Assembly: GCF_030272895.1 (NCBI RefSeq)
Contig: NZ_JALRNF010000005.1
Location: 62,001-126,000 of the forward strand
DNA: 64,000 bases
Source: Pseudomonas sp. BGr12
GTDB lineage: Bacteria > Pseudomonadota > Gammaproteobacteria > Pseudomonadales > Pseudomonadaceae
Direction: 5' to 3'
The notes under the pieces were generated by a model. That model was not told where the DNA came from. It saw only the letters and a program-made list of their open reading frames with translations, and did no database searches. A program made the position numbers and the translations under genes. Position 1 is the stretch's first letter. Every line of letters begins with the position of its first letter. Shown piece after piece: positions 13,880 through 23,145 of this stretch.

Positions 13880-14242
13880 ATGGACAAACCCACCCCCCTG
13901 CCCCAATCCGCACACCTGCTTGACGACCTCGAGTCGATTCGCCAGCTGCTGGGCGACGAATCCCTTGAACCGCCGCTGTTGACCGACACCGTCGAGGAGC
14001 AGATCCCGCTGCTGCTCGAAGAGGCCGAAGCGCCATCGGCCGTTGCCACACCGGCACCGGCCCCGATGGACCCGCAGGCCCGCCGCCAGGAAACCCTGCT
14101 GCACCTGGACAGCGAGCTGCGGGCGGCAGCGCAATTGATCATGCAGGACGTGATCAACGACTTCACCCCGCATATCGAGAACGAGATCAAGCGTCGCCTC
14201 GATGCCCGTCTCGAACGCTTGCTCAACCAGCTCCCTGAGTGA
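13880..14242 (+). CDS. Small conserved acidic protein between holC and valS
   Basis: 120 residues from ATG 13880; an in-frame GTG at 13871 overlaps the holC stop and is an alternative start. The N-terminal half is acidic and low in complexity (LLDDLESIRQLLGDESLEPP, an EEAEAP run and a proline/alanine linker). The C-terminal half is helical and charged (ENEIKRRLDARLERLLNQL), suggesting a coiled-coil or docking helix. It is not recognised as a known enzyme. In pseudomonads this gene is sometimes labelled as a polymerase III chi-associated protein because of position only. Its tight coupling to holC makes a replication-linked role possible but unproven. Confidence 0.75.
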   Translation: MDKPTPLPQSAHLLDDLESIRQLLGDESLEPPLLTDTVEEQIPLLLEEAEAPSAVATPAPAPMDPQARRQETLLHLDSELRAAAQLIMQDVINDFTPHIENEIKRRLDARLERLLNQLPE

Positions 14243-14251
14243 GTTGAGCGC

Positions 14252-14297
14252 ATCGCGGGGCAAGCCCGCTCCCACCGGAGCGGGCTTGCCCCGCGAT
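14252..14297. repeat. REP inverted pair
   Basis: Two perfect, closely spaced arms (ATCGCGGGGCAAGCCCGCTC and its complement) lie between the holC-linked gene and valS, 99 bases before the valS start. The extruded hairpin could mark the end of the upstream transcript. Confidence 0.9.
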
Positions 14298-14395
14298 GTT
14301 TTTGCCTCCTGCCATCACCTCATGCTACGCCCCGGCCCTTATCCTCGTTATACTGCCCGGCTTTCCTGATTAAATGCCTAAGGGTCCCGCCGCGC

Positions 14396-17242
14396 ATGGA
14401 TAAGACCTACCAGCCGCACGCTATTGAAACCTCCTGGTACAACACCTGGGAGTCCGAGAATTATTTCGCTCCGCAAGGCGCGGGCGATTCCTACACCATC
14501 ATGATCCCGCCGCCGAACGTCACCGGCAGCCTGCACATGGGTCATGGCTTCAACAACGCGATCATGGATGCCCTGATCCGTTTCCGCCGCATGCAGGGTC
14601 GCAACACCCTGTGGCAGCCGGGCACCGACCACGCCGGTATCGCTACCCAGATGCTGGTCGAGCGCCAGCTCGAAGCCAAGGGCCAGAACCGCCACGACCT
14701 GGGCCGCGAGAAGTTCCTGGAAAAGGTCTGGGAATGGAAGGATCAGTCCGGTGGCAACATCAGCCGCCAGATCCGTCGCCTGGGTTCGTCGGTCGACTGG
14801 AGCCGCGAGCGTTTCACCATGGATGACGGCCTGTCCGAGGCGGTCAAGGAAGCCTTCGTGCGCCTGCACGAGGATGGCCTGATCTACCGCGGCAAGCGCC
14901 TGGTCAACTGGGACACCAAGCTGCACACGGCGATCTCCGACCTCGAAGTGGAAAACCACGACGAGAAAGGCCACCTGTGGAACCTGCGCTACCCGCTGGC
15001 TGACGGCGCGAAAACCGCCGATGGCAAGGACTACCTGATCGTCGCCACCACCCGTCCGGAAACCATGCTCGGCGACGCCGCCGTTGCCGTGAACCCCGAA
15101 GACGAGCGCTACAAGGCCCTGATCGGCAAGTTCGTCGAGCTGCCACTGGTGGGCCGTCGCATCCCGATCATCGCCGACGACTACTGCGACCCCGAGTTCG
15201 GTACCGGCTGCGTGAAGATCACCCCGGCCCACGACTTCAACGACTATGAAGTCGGCAAGCGCCACAACCTGCCGCTGCTCAACATCTTCGACAAGAACGC
15301 CTTCGTCCTGCCGGCCGCCCAGGTGTTCAACCTCGACGGCAGTGTCAACGAAAGCATCGACGCCACCCTGCCCGCCGACTACGCCGGCCTGGACCGTTTC
15401 GTGGCGCGCAAGCAGATCGTCGCCGACTTCGACGCCGCGGGCCTGTTGGTCAGCGTCGACGACCACGCCCTGAAAGTGCCGAAGGGCGACCGCTCCGGCA
15501 CCGTCATCGAGCCGTGGCTGACCGACCAGTGGTACGTCTCCACCAAGCCGCTGGCCGAGCCTGCGATTGCCGCCGTTGAAGACGGCCGCATCCAGTTCGT
15601 GCCCAAGCAGTACGAGAACATGTACTTCTCCTGGATGCGCGATATCCAGGACTGGTGCATCAGCCGCCAACTGTGGTGGGGCCACCGCATTCCGGCCTGG
15701 TACGACGAGGCCGGCAAGGTCTACGTCGGTCGCAACGAAGAAGAAGTGCGGACCAAGCACAAACTCGCTGCCGATGTGGTCCTGACCCAGGACAACGACG
15801 TACTCGACACCTGGTTCAGCTCGGGCCTGTGGACCTTCTCGACCCTGGGCTGGCCGCAGCAGACCGAATTCCTCAAGACCTTCCACTCCACCGACGTGCT
15901 GGTCACCGGTTTCGACATCATTTTCTTCTGGGTCGCCCGGATGATCATGCTGACCATGCACCTGGTGAAGAACGAGGACGGCACCCCCCAGGTTCCGTTC
16001 AAGACCGTCTACGTGCACGGCCTGGTCCGCGACGGCCAGGGCCAGAAGATGTCCAAGTCCAAGGGCAACGTCCTTGACCCGCTGGATATCGTCGACGGCA
16101 TCACCCTGGACGAACTGCTGGAAAAACGCACCAGCGGCCTGATGCAGCCCAAGCTTGCCGAGAAGATCGCCAAGCAGACCAAGGCCGAGTTCCCTGAAGG
16201 CATCGCCAGCTACGGCACCGACGCCCTGCGCTTTACCTTCTGCTCGCTGGCCTCCACCGGCCGTGACATCAAGTTCGACATGGGCCGCGTCGAAGGCTAC
16301 CGCAACTTCTGCAACAAGATCTGGAACGCCGCGCGCTACGTGCTGGACAAGGGCGACGACTGCGGCCAGAACGGCGAAGCCTACGAGCTGTCGCTGGCCG
16401 ACCGCTGGATCATTTCCCAGCTGCAGCGCACCGAAGCCGAAGTGACCCGCCAGCTGGAGCAGTTCCGCTTCGACCTGGCCGCCCAGGCGCTGTATGAGTT
16501 CATCTGGAACCAGTACTGCGACTGGTACCTGGAGCTGTCCAAGCCGGTACTGTGGGACGAGAACGCCCCGGTCGAGCGTGCTCGCGGCACCCGTCGCACC
16601 CTGGTGCGCGTGCTGGAAGTGGCACTGCGCCTGGCCCATCCGTTCATGCCGTTCATCACCGAGGAAATCTGGCAGCGCCTGGCGCCGCTGGTCGGTGCCG
16701 AGGGCAAGACCATCATGCTGCAGCCATGGCCGGTGGCCGTTGAGGCCCGCATCGATGCCGCTGCCGAAGGCGATATCGAGTGGCTCAAGGAGCTGATGCT
16801 CGGCGTGCGCAACATCCGTGGCGAAATGAACATCGGCCCGGGCAAGCCACTGCAACTGTTCCTCAAGAACGCCAGCGCCGAAGACCAGCGTCGCCTGCAG
16901 GAAAACGAAGCGCTGCTCAAGAAGCTGGCGAAGATCGAATCCTTCACCGTGCTGGGCGAGCAGGACGAAGCGCCGCTGAGCGCCACCGCCCTGGTCGGCG
17001 ATCTGCAAGTGCTGGTGCCGATGGCCGGCCTGATCGACAAGGACGCTGAACTGGCGCGCCTGAACAAGGAAATCCAGCGCCTGCAAGGCGAAGTCCAGCG
17101 CGTGGGCGGCAAGCTGTCCAACGCCGCCTTCGTCGACAAGGCACCGCCTGCGGTGATCGACAAGGAGCGCGCCAAGCTGGCCGAAGCCGAACAGGCCCTG
17201 GCCAACTTCACCGAGCAGCACGCGCGGATTGCTGCGCTGTAA
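14396..17242 (+). CDS. valS: Valyl-tRNA synthetase
   Basis: 948 residues, a normal class Ia enzyme that charges tRNA-Val. The HIGH motif is HMGH at 47-50 and KMSKS is at 551-555. The editing (CP1) domain lies between them. The C-terminal end (about 885-948) is the coiled-coil tRNA arm: [20 protein letters not shown] and [14 protein letters not shown] possible -10 TATACT lies at 14349-14354. The start [11 protein letters not shown] is the family standard. It is followed by a REP pair and rlmF. Confidence 0.98.
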   Translation: MDKTYQPHAIETSWYNTWESENYFAPQGAGDSYTIMIPPPNVTGSLHMGHGFNNAIMDALIRFRRMQGRNTLWQPGTDHAGIATQMLVERQLEAKGQNRHDLGREKFLEKVWEWKDQSGGNISRQIRRLGSSVDWSRERFTMDDGLSEAVKEAFVRLHEDGLIYRGKRLVNWDTKLHTAISDLEVENHDEKGHLWNLRYPLADGAKTADGKDYLIVATTRPETMLGDAAVAVNPEDERYKALIGKFVELPLVGRRIPIIADDYCDPEFGTGCVKITPAHDFNDYEVGKRHNLPLLNIFDKNAFVLPAAQVFNLDGSVNESIDATLPADYAGLDRFVARKQIVADFDAAGLLVSVDDHALKVPKGDRSGTVIEPWLTDQWYVSTKPLAEPAIAAVEDGRIQFVPKQYENMYFSWMRDIQDWCISRQLWWGHRIPAWYDEAGKVYVGRNEEEVRTKHKLAADVVLTQDNDVLDTWFSSGLWTFSTLGWPQQTEFLKTFHSTDVLVTGFDIIFFWVARMIMLTMHLVKNEDGTPQVPFKTVYVHGLVRDGQGQKMSKSKGNVLDPLDIVDGITLDELLEKRTSGLMQPKLAEKIAKQTKAEFPEGIASYGTDALRFTFCSLASTGRDIKFDMGRVEGYRNFCNKIWNAARYVLDKGDDCGQNGEAYELSLADRWIISQLQRTEAEVTRQLEQFRFDLAAQALYEFIWNQYCDWYLELSKPVLWDENAPVERARGTRRTLVRVLEVALRLAHPFMPFITEEIWQRLAPLVGAEGKTIMLQPWPVAVEARIDAAAEGDIEWLKELMLGVRNIRGEMNIGPGKPLQLFLKNASAEDQRRLQENEALLKKLAKIESFTVLGEQDEAPLSATALVGDLQVLVPMAGLIDKDAELARLNKEIQRLQGEVQRVGGKLSNAAFVDKAPPAVIDKERAKLAEAEQALANFTEQHARIAAL

Positions 17243-17265
17243 CACTCGCTGATTTCAGCGGCGCC

Positions 17266-17314
17266 ATCGCGGGTCAAGCCCGCTCCCACAGTGGGAGCGG
17301 GCTTGACCCGCGAT
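17266..17314. repeat. REP inverted pair, GGTCAAG variant
   Basis: The arms ATCGCGGGTCAAGCCCGCTC and its complement show the same compensating T/A change on both sides as the locus at 5435. The pair lies between valS and rlmF and ends 21 bases before the rlmF start. Confidence 0.9.
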
Positions 17315-17335
17315 GCGTTCTACCGGACCAAACCG

Positions 17336-18289
17336 ATGACCACGCCCAGCAAACCGACCCTGCACCCGCGCAACCGCCATCAGGGCCGCTACAACTTCCC
17401 CGAGCTGATCAAGAGCAGCCCTGAACTGGGCCAGTTCACGATCACCAACCCCCACGGCAAACCCAGCATCGACTTCGCCAACCCCGAGGCCGTGCGGGTG
17501 TTCAACCGTGCCCTGCTCAAGGCCCAGTACGGCATCCAGCACTGGGACATCCCCGCCGACTACCTGTGCCCGCCGATTCCCGGGCGCGCCGACTACATCC
17601 ACGTGCTGGCTGACCTGCTGGCCGACGAGAACCAGGGCGAAATCCCCCGGGGTGCCCAGGTGCGTGCACTGGACATCGGCGTGGGTGCCAACTGCATCTA
17701 CCCGCTGCTGGGCCACAGCGATTACCGCTGGCGCTTCCTGGGCTCGGACATCGACCCCATTGCCCTGGCCGCGGCCAAGGCCATCGTCCAGGCCAATGGC
17801 CTTGAGAAGGCCATCAGCCTGCGCCAGCAAGGCAACCGCAAGCACATCCTGCTCGGCCTGCTCAAGGACGACGAGCGCTATGACCTGACCCTGTGCAACC
17901 CGCCCTTCCACGCCTCACGGGACGAGGCCACGCGCGGCAGCCAGCGCAAATGGCGGGCCCTGGGCAAGGCCGATCCCAAGCGCAAGTTGCCGGTGCTGAA
18001 CTTTGGCGGGCAGAACAACGAACTGTGGTGCGAGGGCGGCGAAATCCGTTTCGTCACCCAATTGGTGGCCGAGAGCGCAGCGCACGGCCAACAGGTGCTG
18101 TGGTTCACCTCACTGGTATCCAAGGCGTCCAATCTGCCGGGCATCGAGGCGGCGCTGAAGAAGGCCGGTGCCATCGAATGGCGCGTGGTCGAGATGGGCC
18201 AGGGGCAGAAACAGAGTCGCATGGTGGCCTGGACCTTCCAGGATGCGCAGGCGCGCAAGGCCTGGCGCCAACAGCGCTGGAAACTGTAG
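17336..18289 (+). CDS. rlmF: 23S rRNA (adenine-1618-N6)-methyltransferase
   Basis: 317 residues, Rossmann-fold SAM-dependent methyltransferase of the RlmF (YbiN) family, which modifies A1618 of 23S rRNA. The SAM region is [17 protein letters not shown] and the catalytic NPPF is at 188-191 in LCNPPFHAS. The N-terminal [17 protein letters not shown] is a strong family mark. The frame opens at 17291 inside a REP element; ATG 17336 is the sensible start. The stop codon TAG (18287-18289) lies within the following REP element, so the repeat supplies the gene end. Confidence 0.94.
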   Translation: MTTPSKPTLHPRNRHQGRYNFPELIKSSPELGQFTITNPHGKPSIDFANPEAVRVFNRALLKAQYGIQHWDIPADYLCPPIPGRADYIHVLADLLADENQGEIPRGAQVRALDIGVGANCIYPLLGHSDYRWRFLGSDIDPIALAAAKAIVQANGLEKAISLRQQGNRKHILLGLLKDDERYDLTLCNPPFHASRDEATRGSQRKWRALGKADPKRKLPVLNFGGQNNELWCEGGEIRFVTQLVAESAAHGQQVLWFTSLVSKASNLPGIEAALKKAGAIEWRVVEMGQGQKQSRMVAWTFQDAQARKAWRQQRWKL

Positions 18290-18356
18290 GAGCGGGCTTG
18301 CCCCGCGATACGGTGTGACTGACACGGCGCAATCGCGGGGCAAGCCCGCTCCCACA
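18285..18356. repeat. REP inverted pair overlapping the rlmF stop
   Basis: TGTAGGAGCGGGCTTGCCCCGCGAT begins at 18285 and contains the rlmF TAG. An inverted copy follows at about 18331-18356. It is part of the same family as the other loci. Confidence 0.88.
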
Positions 18357-18362
18357 GGGGCA

Positions 18363-18403
18363 TAAAAAAACCGCGTCAGGCTCACACCGGACGCGGTTTT
18401 TTC
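18363..18403. terminator. Bidirectional terminator between rlmF and hupN
   Basis: AAAAAAACCGCGTC and GACGCGGTTTTTT-type arms (one base off in the inner pairs) flank a short loop. There are A-runs on one side and T-runs on the other, so it can end both convergent transcripts. Confidence 0.88.
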
Positions 18404-18417
18404 GAAGCTGCTTACAA

Positions 18418-18699
18418 TTACTTGTTTACAGCGTCGGTCAGCACTTTGGCTGGCACGAATTTGACGACTTTCTTGGCAGCGATTTCGATGGCAGCGCCAG
18501 TCGAAGGGTTGCGGCCGGTACGGGCAGGACGCTCGGTGATTTTCAGTTTGCCAATGCCTGGCAGGGTGATTTCGCTGCCATTTTCCAGTTGATCAGCAAC
18601 GATCTGACCCAGTTGCTCCAGGGCGTTACGCGCGGTGGTTTTCGGCGCGTCGATAGCTTCGGCGATATCGGCGATCAGTTGGTCTTTGGTCAATGCCAT
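18418..18699 (-). CDS. hupN: HU-family nucleoid protein HupN
   Basis: 93 residues, complete HU fold. DNA-binding arm residues are seen in ERPARTGRNPSTGAAIEIAAKK. The N-terminal MALTKDQLIADIAEAIDAPK differs from the HupA/HupB type (MNKSELI...) and fits the third Pseudomonas HU paralogue, named HupN in P. putida. It binds and bends DNA non-specifically. It is monocistronic: a terminator lies just downstream and a 400-base divergent control region separates it from yejK, another nucleoid protein gene. Confidence 0.92.
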   Translation of the reverse strand: MALTKDQLIADIAEAIDAPKTTARNALEQLGQIVADQLENGSEITLPGIGKLKITERPARTGRNPSTGAAIEIAAKKVVKFVPAKVLTDAVNK

Positions 18700-19107
18700 G
18701 GTGGTGTTCCTTCCCTATCAAATTCAGTGAGTATGCAGAGTGCTACGTCAGTCATCGAGCCAGACCTGCGGGGTGCCCGGCGGTCCGGTGTTACAACCAT
18801 GTCAATCGCGTATGTAGATACGCAAAACGGCGTTTGGTTCGACGTGACGCGAGCGGTCTGCCAGCAATGCGCCGCACTCGGGGCGCAAGACCGGGCAAAA
18901 CTACCACACGAATAGATAAATATCCGCCTCCGACAGGGCAAATGTGCAGGTTTTTCGGGGGTTTGCGCGAAAAAACGCAAAAAACTGAACAAAAAACGAA
19001 CAACTGACATATCCGCCAACATCTGGCCGCTGAATCACCCTTGGCCTGAGGTACACTTGGCCCCTTTGCAACGCGGCCAGCACCGCCCATTTTCAACCGA
19101 GAATCCC
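18700..19107. promoter_or_regulatory. Divergent control region between hupN and yejK
   Basis: No gene is credible in this 408-base stretch. It contains a perfect inverted repeat GCGTAT-GTAG-ATACGC at 18808-18823 next to a consensus-like TTGACA on the minus strand (18800-18805), about 100 bases upstream of hupN. An A-rich tract covers 18960-19005 on the plus strand. A possible yejK -10 (TACACT, 19052-19057) lacks a clear -35. Confidence 0.5.
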
Positions 19108-20115
19108 ATGCCGATCCGTCATTGCATCGTCCACCTGATCGACAAGAAACCCGATGGCAGCCCTGCCGTGCTGCACGCGCGTGACTCCGAACTTGCCGAG
19201 TCCGGCGCCATCGAAAACCTCCTGGCCGACCTCAACGACAGCTACAACGCCAAGCAAGGCAAGGCCTGGGGTTTCTTCCATGCCGAATCCGGTGCCCATC
19301 CGTTCAGCGGCTGGCTCAAGGAATACCTGGACGAAGGCAGCACCTTCACCGCCTTCAGCCGGGTCGCCGTCGAGCACCTGCAAAAGCTGATGGAAGAATC
19401 CAACCTGTCGACCGGTGGCCACGTCCTGTTCGCCCACTACCAGCAAGGCATGACCGAGTACCTGGTCATCGCCCTGCTGCACCACAGTGAAGGCGTGGCG
19501 GTGAACGCCGACCTGGACGTCACCCCGTCCCGCCACCTGGACCTGGGCCAGCTGCACCTGGCCGCGCGGATCAACCTCTCCGAGTGGCAGAACAACAAGA
19601 CCTCGCGCCAGTACATCTCGTTCATCAAGGGCAAGAATGGCAAGAAGGTCTCGGAGTACTTCCGCGACTTCATCGGCTGCCAGGAAGGCGTCGACGGCCC
19701 GGGGGAAACCCGCACCCTGCTCAAGGCCTTCAGCGACTTCGTCGAAAGCGAGGACCTGCCCGAAGAAGCCGCCCGGGAGAAAACCCAGACCCTGGTCGAC
19801 TACGCCACCAGCCAGACCAAGGCCGGCGAGCCAGTGACCCTGGAAGAGCTCTCGGGCCTGATCGACGAAGACCGTCCGAAGGCTTTCTACGATCACATCC
19901 GTAACAAGGACTACGGCCTGTCGCCGGAAATCCCCGCCGACAAACGCACCCTCAACCAGTTCCGCCGCTTCACCGGTCGCGCCGAGGGCCTGTCGATCAG
20001 TTTCGAAGCCCACCTGCTGGGCTCCAAGGTCGAGTACGACGAAGAAGCTGGCACCCTGATCATCAAGGGCCTGCCGACCCAGCTGACCGATCAGTTGAAG
20101 CGTCGCAAGGACTGA
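19108..20115 (+). CDS. yejK: Nucleoid-associated protein YejK/NdpA
   Basis: 335 residues of the NdpA (YejK) family, reported as nucleoid-associated in E. coli. The protein is soluble and acidic, beginning [20 protein letters not shown], with the conserved LARDSEL-like and [19 protein letters not shown] segments. The frame opens at 19057, but 19108 matches the family start. It is divergent from hupN, so two chromatin proteins share one control region. Its last 53 bases overlap the convergent GIY-YIG gene. Confidence 0.93.
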   Translation: MPIRHCIVHLIDKKPDGSPAVLHARDSELAESGAIENLLADLNDSYNAKQGKAWGFFHAESGAHPFSGWLKEYLDEGSTFTAFSRVAVEHLQKLMEESNLSTGGHVLFAHYQQGMTEYLVIALLHHSEGVAVNADLDVTPSRHLDLGQLHLAARINLSEWQNNKTSRQYISFIKGKNGKKVSEYFRDFIGCQEGVDGPGETRTLLKAFSDFVESEDLPEEAAREKTQTLVDYATSQTKAGEPVTLEELSGLIDEDRPKAFYDHIRNKDYGLSPEIPADKRTLNQFRRFTGRAEGLSISFEAHLLGSKVEYDEEAGTLIIKGLPTQLTDQLKRRKD

Positions 20116-20395
20116 TCCCGGCCCAGGAGGCCACCAGGGCCTCCTTGGCGCGCTTGCGCAATTTCTTCACCAGCCGCTCTTGGCGCAAGGCCTCGGCCTT
20201 GCTCGGCCAGGACTCGACATACACCAGGGCGACCGCCGGGCTGGTACTGAAGTAACGCGCGCCCTGCCCCTTCTGGTGAGCCAGGAAGCGCCGCTGCGGG
20301 TTATCGCTGATACCGCAATAGAGCGAGCCATTGGCGGCACGCACCAGGTAGACATACCAGGGCTTGGCAGGTGTATCGGCAGAGGCTTGGGTCAC
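20063..20395 (-). CDS. Small GIY-YIG domain protein (YhbQ/UPF0213-like)
   Basis: 110 residues with a GIY-YIG nuclease-type fold in the first 85: [20 protein letters not shown] (13-32), then the conserved arginine in PQRRFLAH and GARYF. Relatives such as YhbQ are small stand-alone domains whose substrate is poorly known; a DNA repair role has been suggested. The last 17 codons extend over the 3' end of yejK on the opposite strand, and this tail ([17 protein letters not shown]) looks unconserved. The gene lacks an obvious partner. Confidence 0.85.
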   Translation of the reverse strand: MTQASADTPAKPWYVYLVRAANGSLYCGISDNPQRRFLAHQKGQGARYFSTSPAVALVYVESWPSKAEALRQERLVKKLRKRAKEALVASWAGISPCDASTDRSAGSAGP

Positions 20396-20434
20396 AGTGC
20401 GGGCTTATGAGGGCAAAGCCCACAGCTTACCCGT

Positions 20435-20905
20435 TCAGCGCCCGGCCTGAAACGCGCGCAGCCCCTTGAGCGCCTGCTGGCGAACCTTGCCCTGCACCAG
20501 CGGCGTCCAACCCAGCAACAAGCCGCTGGTGCCCAGGGCCTGACGTGCCCAGCGCCACAGGTCGAAGCTATCGTGGTGCTCGCAGATCCTGCCATCGCGA
20601 ATGACAAAACGGGCCTGGATGTCGTTGATCACGACTCGGCCGGTCTGGCTGAACAGGTAGGTGGCGACCCAATGGGCGGCGCCGGCGTGCTCGTCGGCAC
20701 GCACCTGGTCGAAGGTCAGGGAAAAGTCCTTGGCGCGGCGGGTGAGCATACGCCACATGTCGCCGGCGTCCTGGCCACGCAAGGTGCCGAAGGCCGGATC
20801 ACTGAAAACGATGTCAGCGCTGTAGCAGGCGACCATCGCCTCGGCGTCGAGGCGCTGGAAGGCCTGGTAGAAGCGAGTGATCAGGGCGCTGTTGGCGTCG
20901 CTCAT
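20435..20905 (-). CDS. NTF2-like / SnoaL-like domain protein
   Basis: 156 residues. The N-terminal 115 form an NTF2-like cone: ITRFYQAFQRLDAEAMVACYSADIVFSDPAF, then a DMW..L helix, then strands ending VINDIQARFVIRDGRICEHHDSFDLWRWARQALG. Members bind small hydrophobic ligands or act as isomerases and hydrolases; nothing in the context reveals the ligand. The C-terminal 40 residues are basic. It is probably expressed alone; a REP-like palindrome lies upstream. It is called as a conserved hypothetical. Confidence 0.85.
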   Translation of the reverse strand: MSDANSALITRFYQAFQRLDAEAMVACYSADIVFSDPAFGTLRGQDAGDMWRMLTRRAKDFSLTFDQVRADEHAGAAHWVATYLFSQTGRVVINDIQARFVIRDGRICEHHDSFDLWRWARQALGTSGLLLGWTPLVQGKVRQQALKGLRAFQAGR

Positions 20906-21001
20906 GGGGCGGGTCCGTTGCCGATGGATAGACCCGAACGATAGTCCGCCTCAGTGGCAAAAAGCTACGGGCATTTGCCTGGCGAATACCTGCTTAATCC
21001 T

Positions 21002-21057
21002 CTCCTGGCTCCTACAAGCACCAGGAGTCCCTGTGGGAGCCGGCATAGCCGGCGATG
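21002..21057. repeat. Hairpin plus second-type REP (GGGAGCCGGC..GCCGGCGAT)
   Basis: CTCCTGG (21002-21008) and CCAGGAG (21021-21027) form a 7-bp stem. Directly after it comes TGTGGGAGCCGGCATAGCCGGCGAT (21032-21056), matching the copy at 8679 except for one base in the loop. The region is downstream of the MFS gene on the minus strand. Confidence 0.65.
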
Positions 21058-21071
21058 GCCATCACACCCAA

Positions 21072-22355
21072 TCAGACCCGTTCGCTGACCACCTGCACAT
21101 GCAGGTTACGCCCGGCCTTGAGACCAAAACCTATCGCCCCCACGCCCAGCACCGCGAAAATCCAGCCCACGGCATTCCAGCCACCGGTCAGGTCGTGTAC
21201 CAGACCGACCGCGAACGGCCCCATGGACGCCAGGGTGTAACCCACGCCCTGGGCCATGCTCGACAGGTTGGCCGCCACGTGGGCGTCCCCGGAGCGCAGC
21301 ACGATCAGCGTCAGCGCCAGGGCGAAGGTACCGCCCTGCCCCAGGCCCAGGACGATCGCCCAGCCCCACAAGCCTTCCAGCGGCGCATACAGGCAGCCAA
21401 ACAGACCGGCCAGGGCCAGCAGCATGACCAGCACGATCGCCAGGCGCTGATCCTTGCCGCGCGTGGCCAGCCAGGGCGCCGCCAGGGAGCTGGCCAGTTG
21501 CACGATCACCGAACCGGACAGCACCAGGCCCGCCTGGGTCGGGGTCAGGCCGCGGCCGATCAGGATCGACGGCAGCCAGCCGAAGACGATGTAAGCCAGT
21601 GACGACTGCAACCCCATGTACAGGGTGACCTGCCAGGCCAGCGGGTCGCGCAACAGGCCACGCACCCGATAGGCGACATGGTGCGCGCCATGGCCCTGGC
21701 GCGCCTGGGGCAGCCAGACCAGCACCGCCAGCAGCGCCGGCACCAGCCAGAAGCCCAGGCCCAGCGACCAGCTGTCGCCCAGGTGCTGGCTCAGGGGCAC
21801 CGTGGCCCCGGCCGCCATGGCCGCACCCAGGCACAGGGCCATGGTGTAGACCCCGGTGAGCGTGCCGGCATGCTGGGGGAAATCGCGCTTGACGATACCC
21901 GGCAACAGCACGCCGATCACCCCGATACTGGCCCCGGCCATGATGCTGCCGACGAACAGGCCGGTGGCGCCGAAGGCACTGCGCACGGCAATGCCGGCCG
22001 CCAGGGTCAGCAGGATGCCGAGGATTACCCGCTCGCTGCCGAAACGTCGCGCCAGCACCGGCGCCAGGGGCGCGAACAGGCCCAGGCAGAGCACCGGCAA
22101 GGTGGTCAGCAGGCCGGCCTGGGACGCACTCAGGCCAAGGCTCTCGGACACCTGGCTGAGCAGCGGCGCCATGCTCGACAACGCTGGACGCAGGTTCAGT
22201 GCCACCAGCACCAGACCGAGCAACAGCAACCAGGGCCGCTGCAGCAGCACGGGCTGCGTCTGCACCTGCTCGTCGTCGGCTTCGGCATCGATCAGCAGTT
22301 CTTCAAGCTCGGTCCCCTGGGCCGGGGCAGCATTCGGGGTAGTGTCACGGGCCAT
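21072..22355 (-). CDS. MFS transporter of the CynX/NimT (cyanate transporter) family
   Basis: 427 residues with twelve predicted membrane helices. The first is at about 40-60 after an acidic cytoplasmic tail (ELEELLIDAEADDEQ), and the phrase LLLGLVLVALNLRPALSSMAPLL is typical of the CynX/NimT group. The substrate is unknown; family members move cyanate, nitroimidazole-like compounds or glucose derivatives. The gene follows a GntR-family regulator on the same strand with a 15-base gap, so the pair is probably one operon and the regulator probably controls it. Confidence 0.88.
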   Translation of the reverse strand: MARDTTPNAAPAQGTELEELLIDAEADDEQVQTQPVLLQRPWLLLLGLVLVALNLRPALSSMAPLLSQVSESLGLSASQAGLLTTLPVLCLGLFAPLAPVLARRFGSERVILGILLTLAAGIAVRSAFGATGLFVGSIMAGASIGVIGVLLPGIVKRDFPQHAGTLTGVYTMALCLGAAMAAGATVPLSQHLGDSWSLGLGFWLVPALLAVLVWLPQARQGHGAHHVAYRVRGLLRDPLAWQVTLYMGLQSSLAYIVFGWLPSILIGRGLTPTQAGLVLSGSVIVQLASSLAAPWLATRGKDQRLAIVLVMLLALAGLFGCLYAPLEGLWGWAIVLGLGQGGTFALALTLIVLRSGDAHVAANLSSMAQGVGYTLASMGPFAVGLVHDLTGGWNAVGWIFAVLGVGAIGFGLKAGRNLHVQVVSERV

Positions 22356-22370
22356 GGCAGTCTCGCAAGG

Positions 22371-23021
22371 TCAGGATTCGTTGATCAGGGTCCGGCTCAG
22401 GGCCTTGGCCTTGTCCGGATCGCGTTGTTCGATGGCGTCGAGAATCTGCCCGTGCAGGTCGAAGACCGACTGGCAACGCGGTGCGTGGGACAGGTTGTGG
22501 TGCAAGGTAGCCGCCACCACTCCGGAAAAGTACCGGTACAGCTCGCTCAGGGCCGGGTTGTGTGCGGCATCCACCAGTCGCTGGTGAAACACCAGGTCGC
22601 AACTGATGTAACGCTCCAGGTCATCGTGAAAATGCGCGCTGCTGTGCGCGAGCGCTTCACGCAGGGCCCGCAGGTCGTCGTCGGTGCGGCGCAGCGCTGC
22701 CAGGCCGATGGCTTCGGCTTCGAGAATGTGCCGGGTTTCCCGGGCCTGCTCCGGGCTGCAGCGCGACAGTGCCTGCATCGCCTGCAATGGGTCGACCGCC
22801 GTGCGCAGGTAGCTGCCGTCGCCCTGGCGGACTTCGACCAGGCCGCTGAAGGCCAGCACCCGCATGGCCTCGCGCACGGTGTTGCGGCTGATGCCCAGTT
22901 CCGCGGCCAGTTCAGGCTCAGTGGGCAGGCGCTGGCCGACGGCCCAGGCGCCGGTGGCGATGCGTTGGCGCAGTTGATCGACGGCTTGTTCGACCAGGGA
23001 GCGTTTGATGAGTACGGTCAT
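22371..23021 (-). CDS. FadR-subfamily GntR transcriptional regulator
   Basis: 216 residues from ATG 23021; a TTG at 23030 is an alternative. The winged helix lies at about 8-72, with the recognition helix in LPTEPELAAELGISRNTVRE. An all-helical FCD ligand domain covers about 90-205, with metal or ligand residues in the DLVFHQRLVDAAHN and LHGQILDAI segments. The ligand is unknown. A 17-bp palindrome lies immediately upstream of the start and suggests autorepression. It is cotranscribed with the CynX-type transporter. The Shine-Dalgarno is poor for both start choices. Confidence 0.88.
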   Translation of the reverse strand: MTVLIKRSLVEQAVDQLRQRIATGAWAVGQRLPTEPELAAELGISRNTVREAMRVLAFSGLVEVRQGDGSYLRTAVDPLQAMQALSRCSPEQARETRHILEAEAIGLAALRRTDDDLRALREALAHSSAHFHDDLERYISCDLVFHQRLVDAAHNPALSELYRYFSGVVAATLHHNLSHAPRCQSVFDLHGQILDAIEQRDPDKAKALSRTLINES

Positions 23022-23023
23022 GA

Positions 23024-23040
23024 CATCCAATCATCGGATG
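23024..23040. promoter_or_regulatory. Candidate operator of the GntR regulator
   Basis: CATCCAATCATCGGATG is a 17-bp dyad with perfect 5-base ends (CATCC/GGATG) and only the central bases and two flanking positions off symmetry. It sits at the start codon of the regulator, which suits negative autoregulation. Confidence 0.55.
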
Positions 23041-23084
23041 AATTTGAAGAGGCTTAGATTAACGTTTTGCATCGTGTGAAAGCA

Positions 23085-23130
23085 ATCGCGGGGCAAGCCC
23101 GCTCCGGTAGGAGCGGGCTTGCCCCGCGAT
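23085..23130. repeat. REP inverted pair
   Basis: Perfect arms ATCGCGGGGCAAGCCCGCTC and its complement are separated by only a few bases (CGGTAG junction). It lies between the hisC 3' end and the GntR promoter. Confidence 0.9.
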
Positions 23131-23145
23131 AAGTACAACCCGGTA

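Noticed and set aside
14378..17245. 955-codon frame antisense to valS
   Set aside because: A shadow of valS on the other strand with no domain-like segments and no ribosome binding site.
18384..18915. Plus-strand small frames over hupN and its promoter
   Set aside because: They are antisense or span control sequence, with no start signals or protein-like features.
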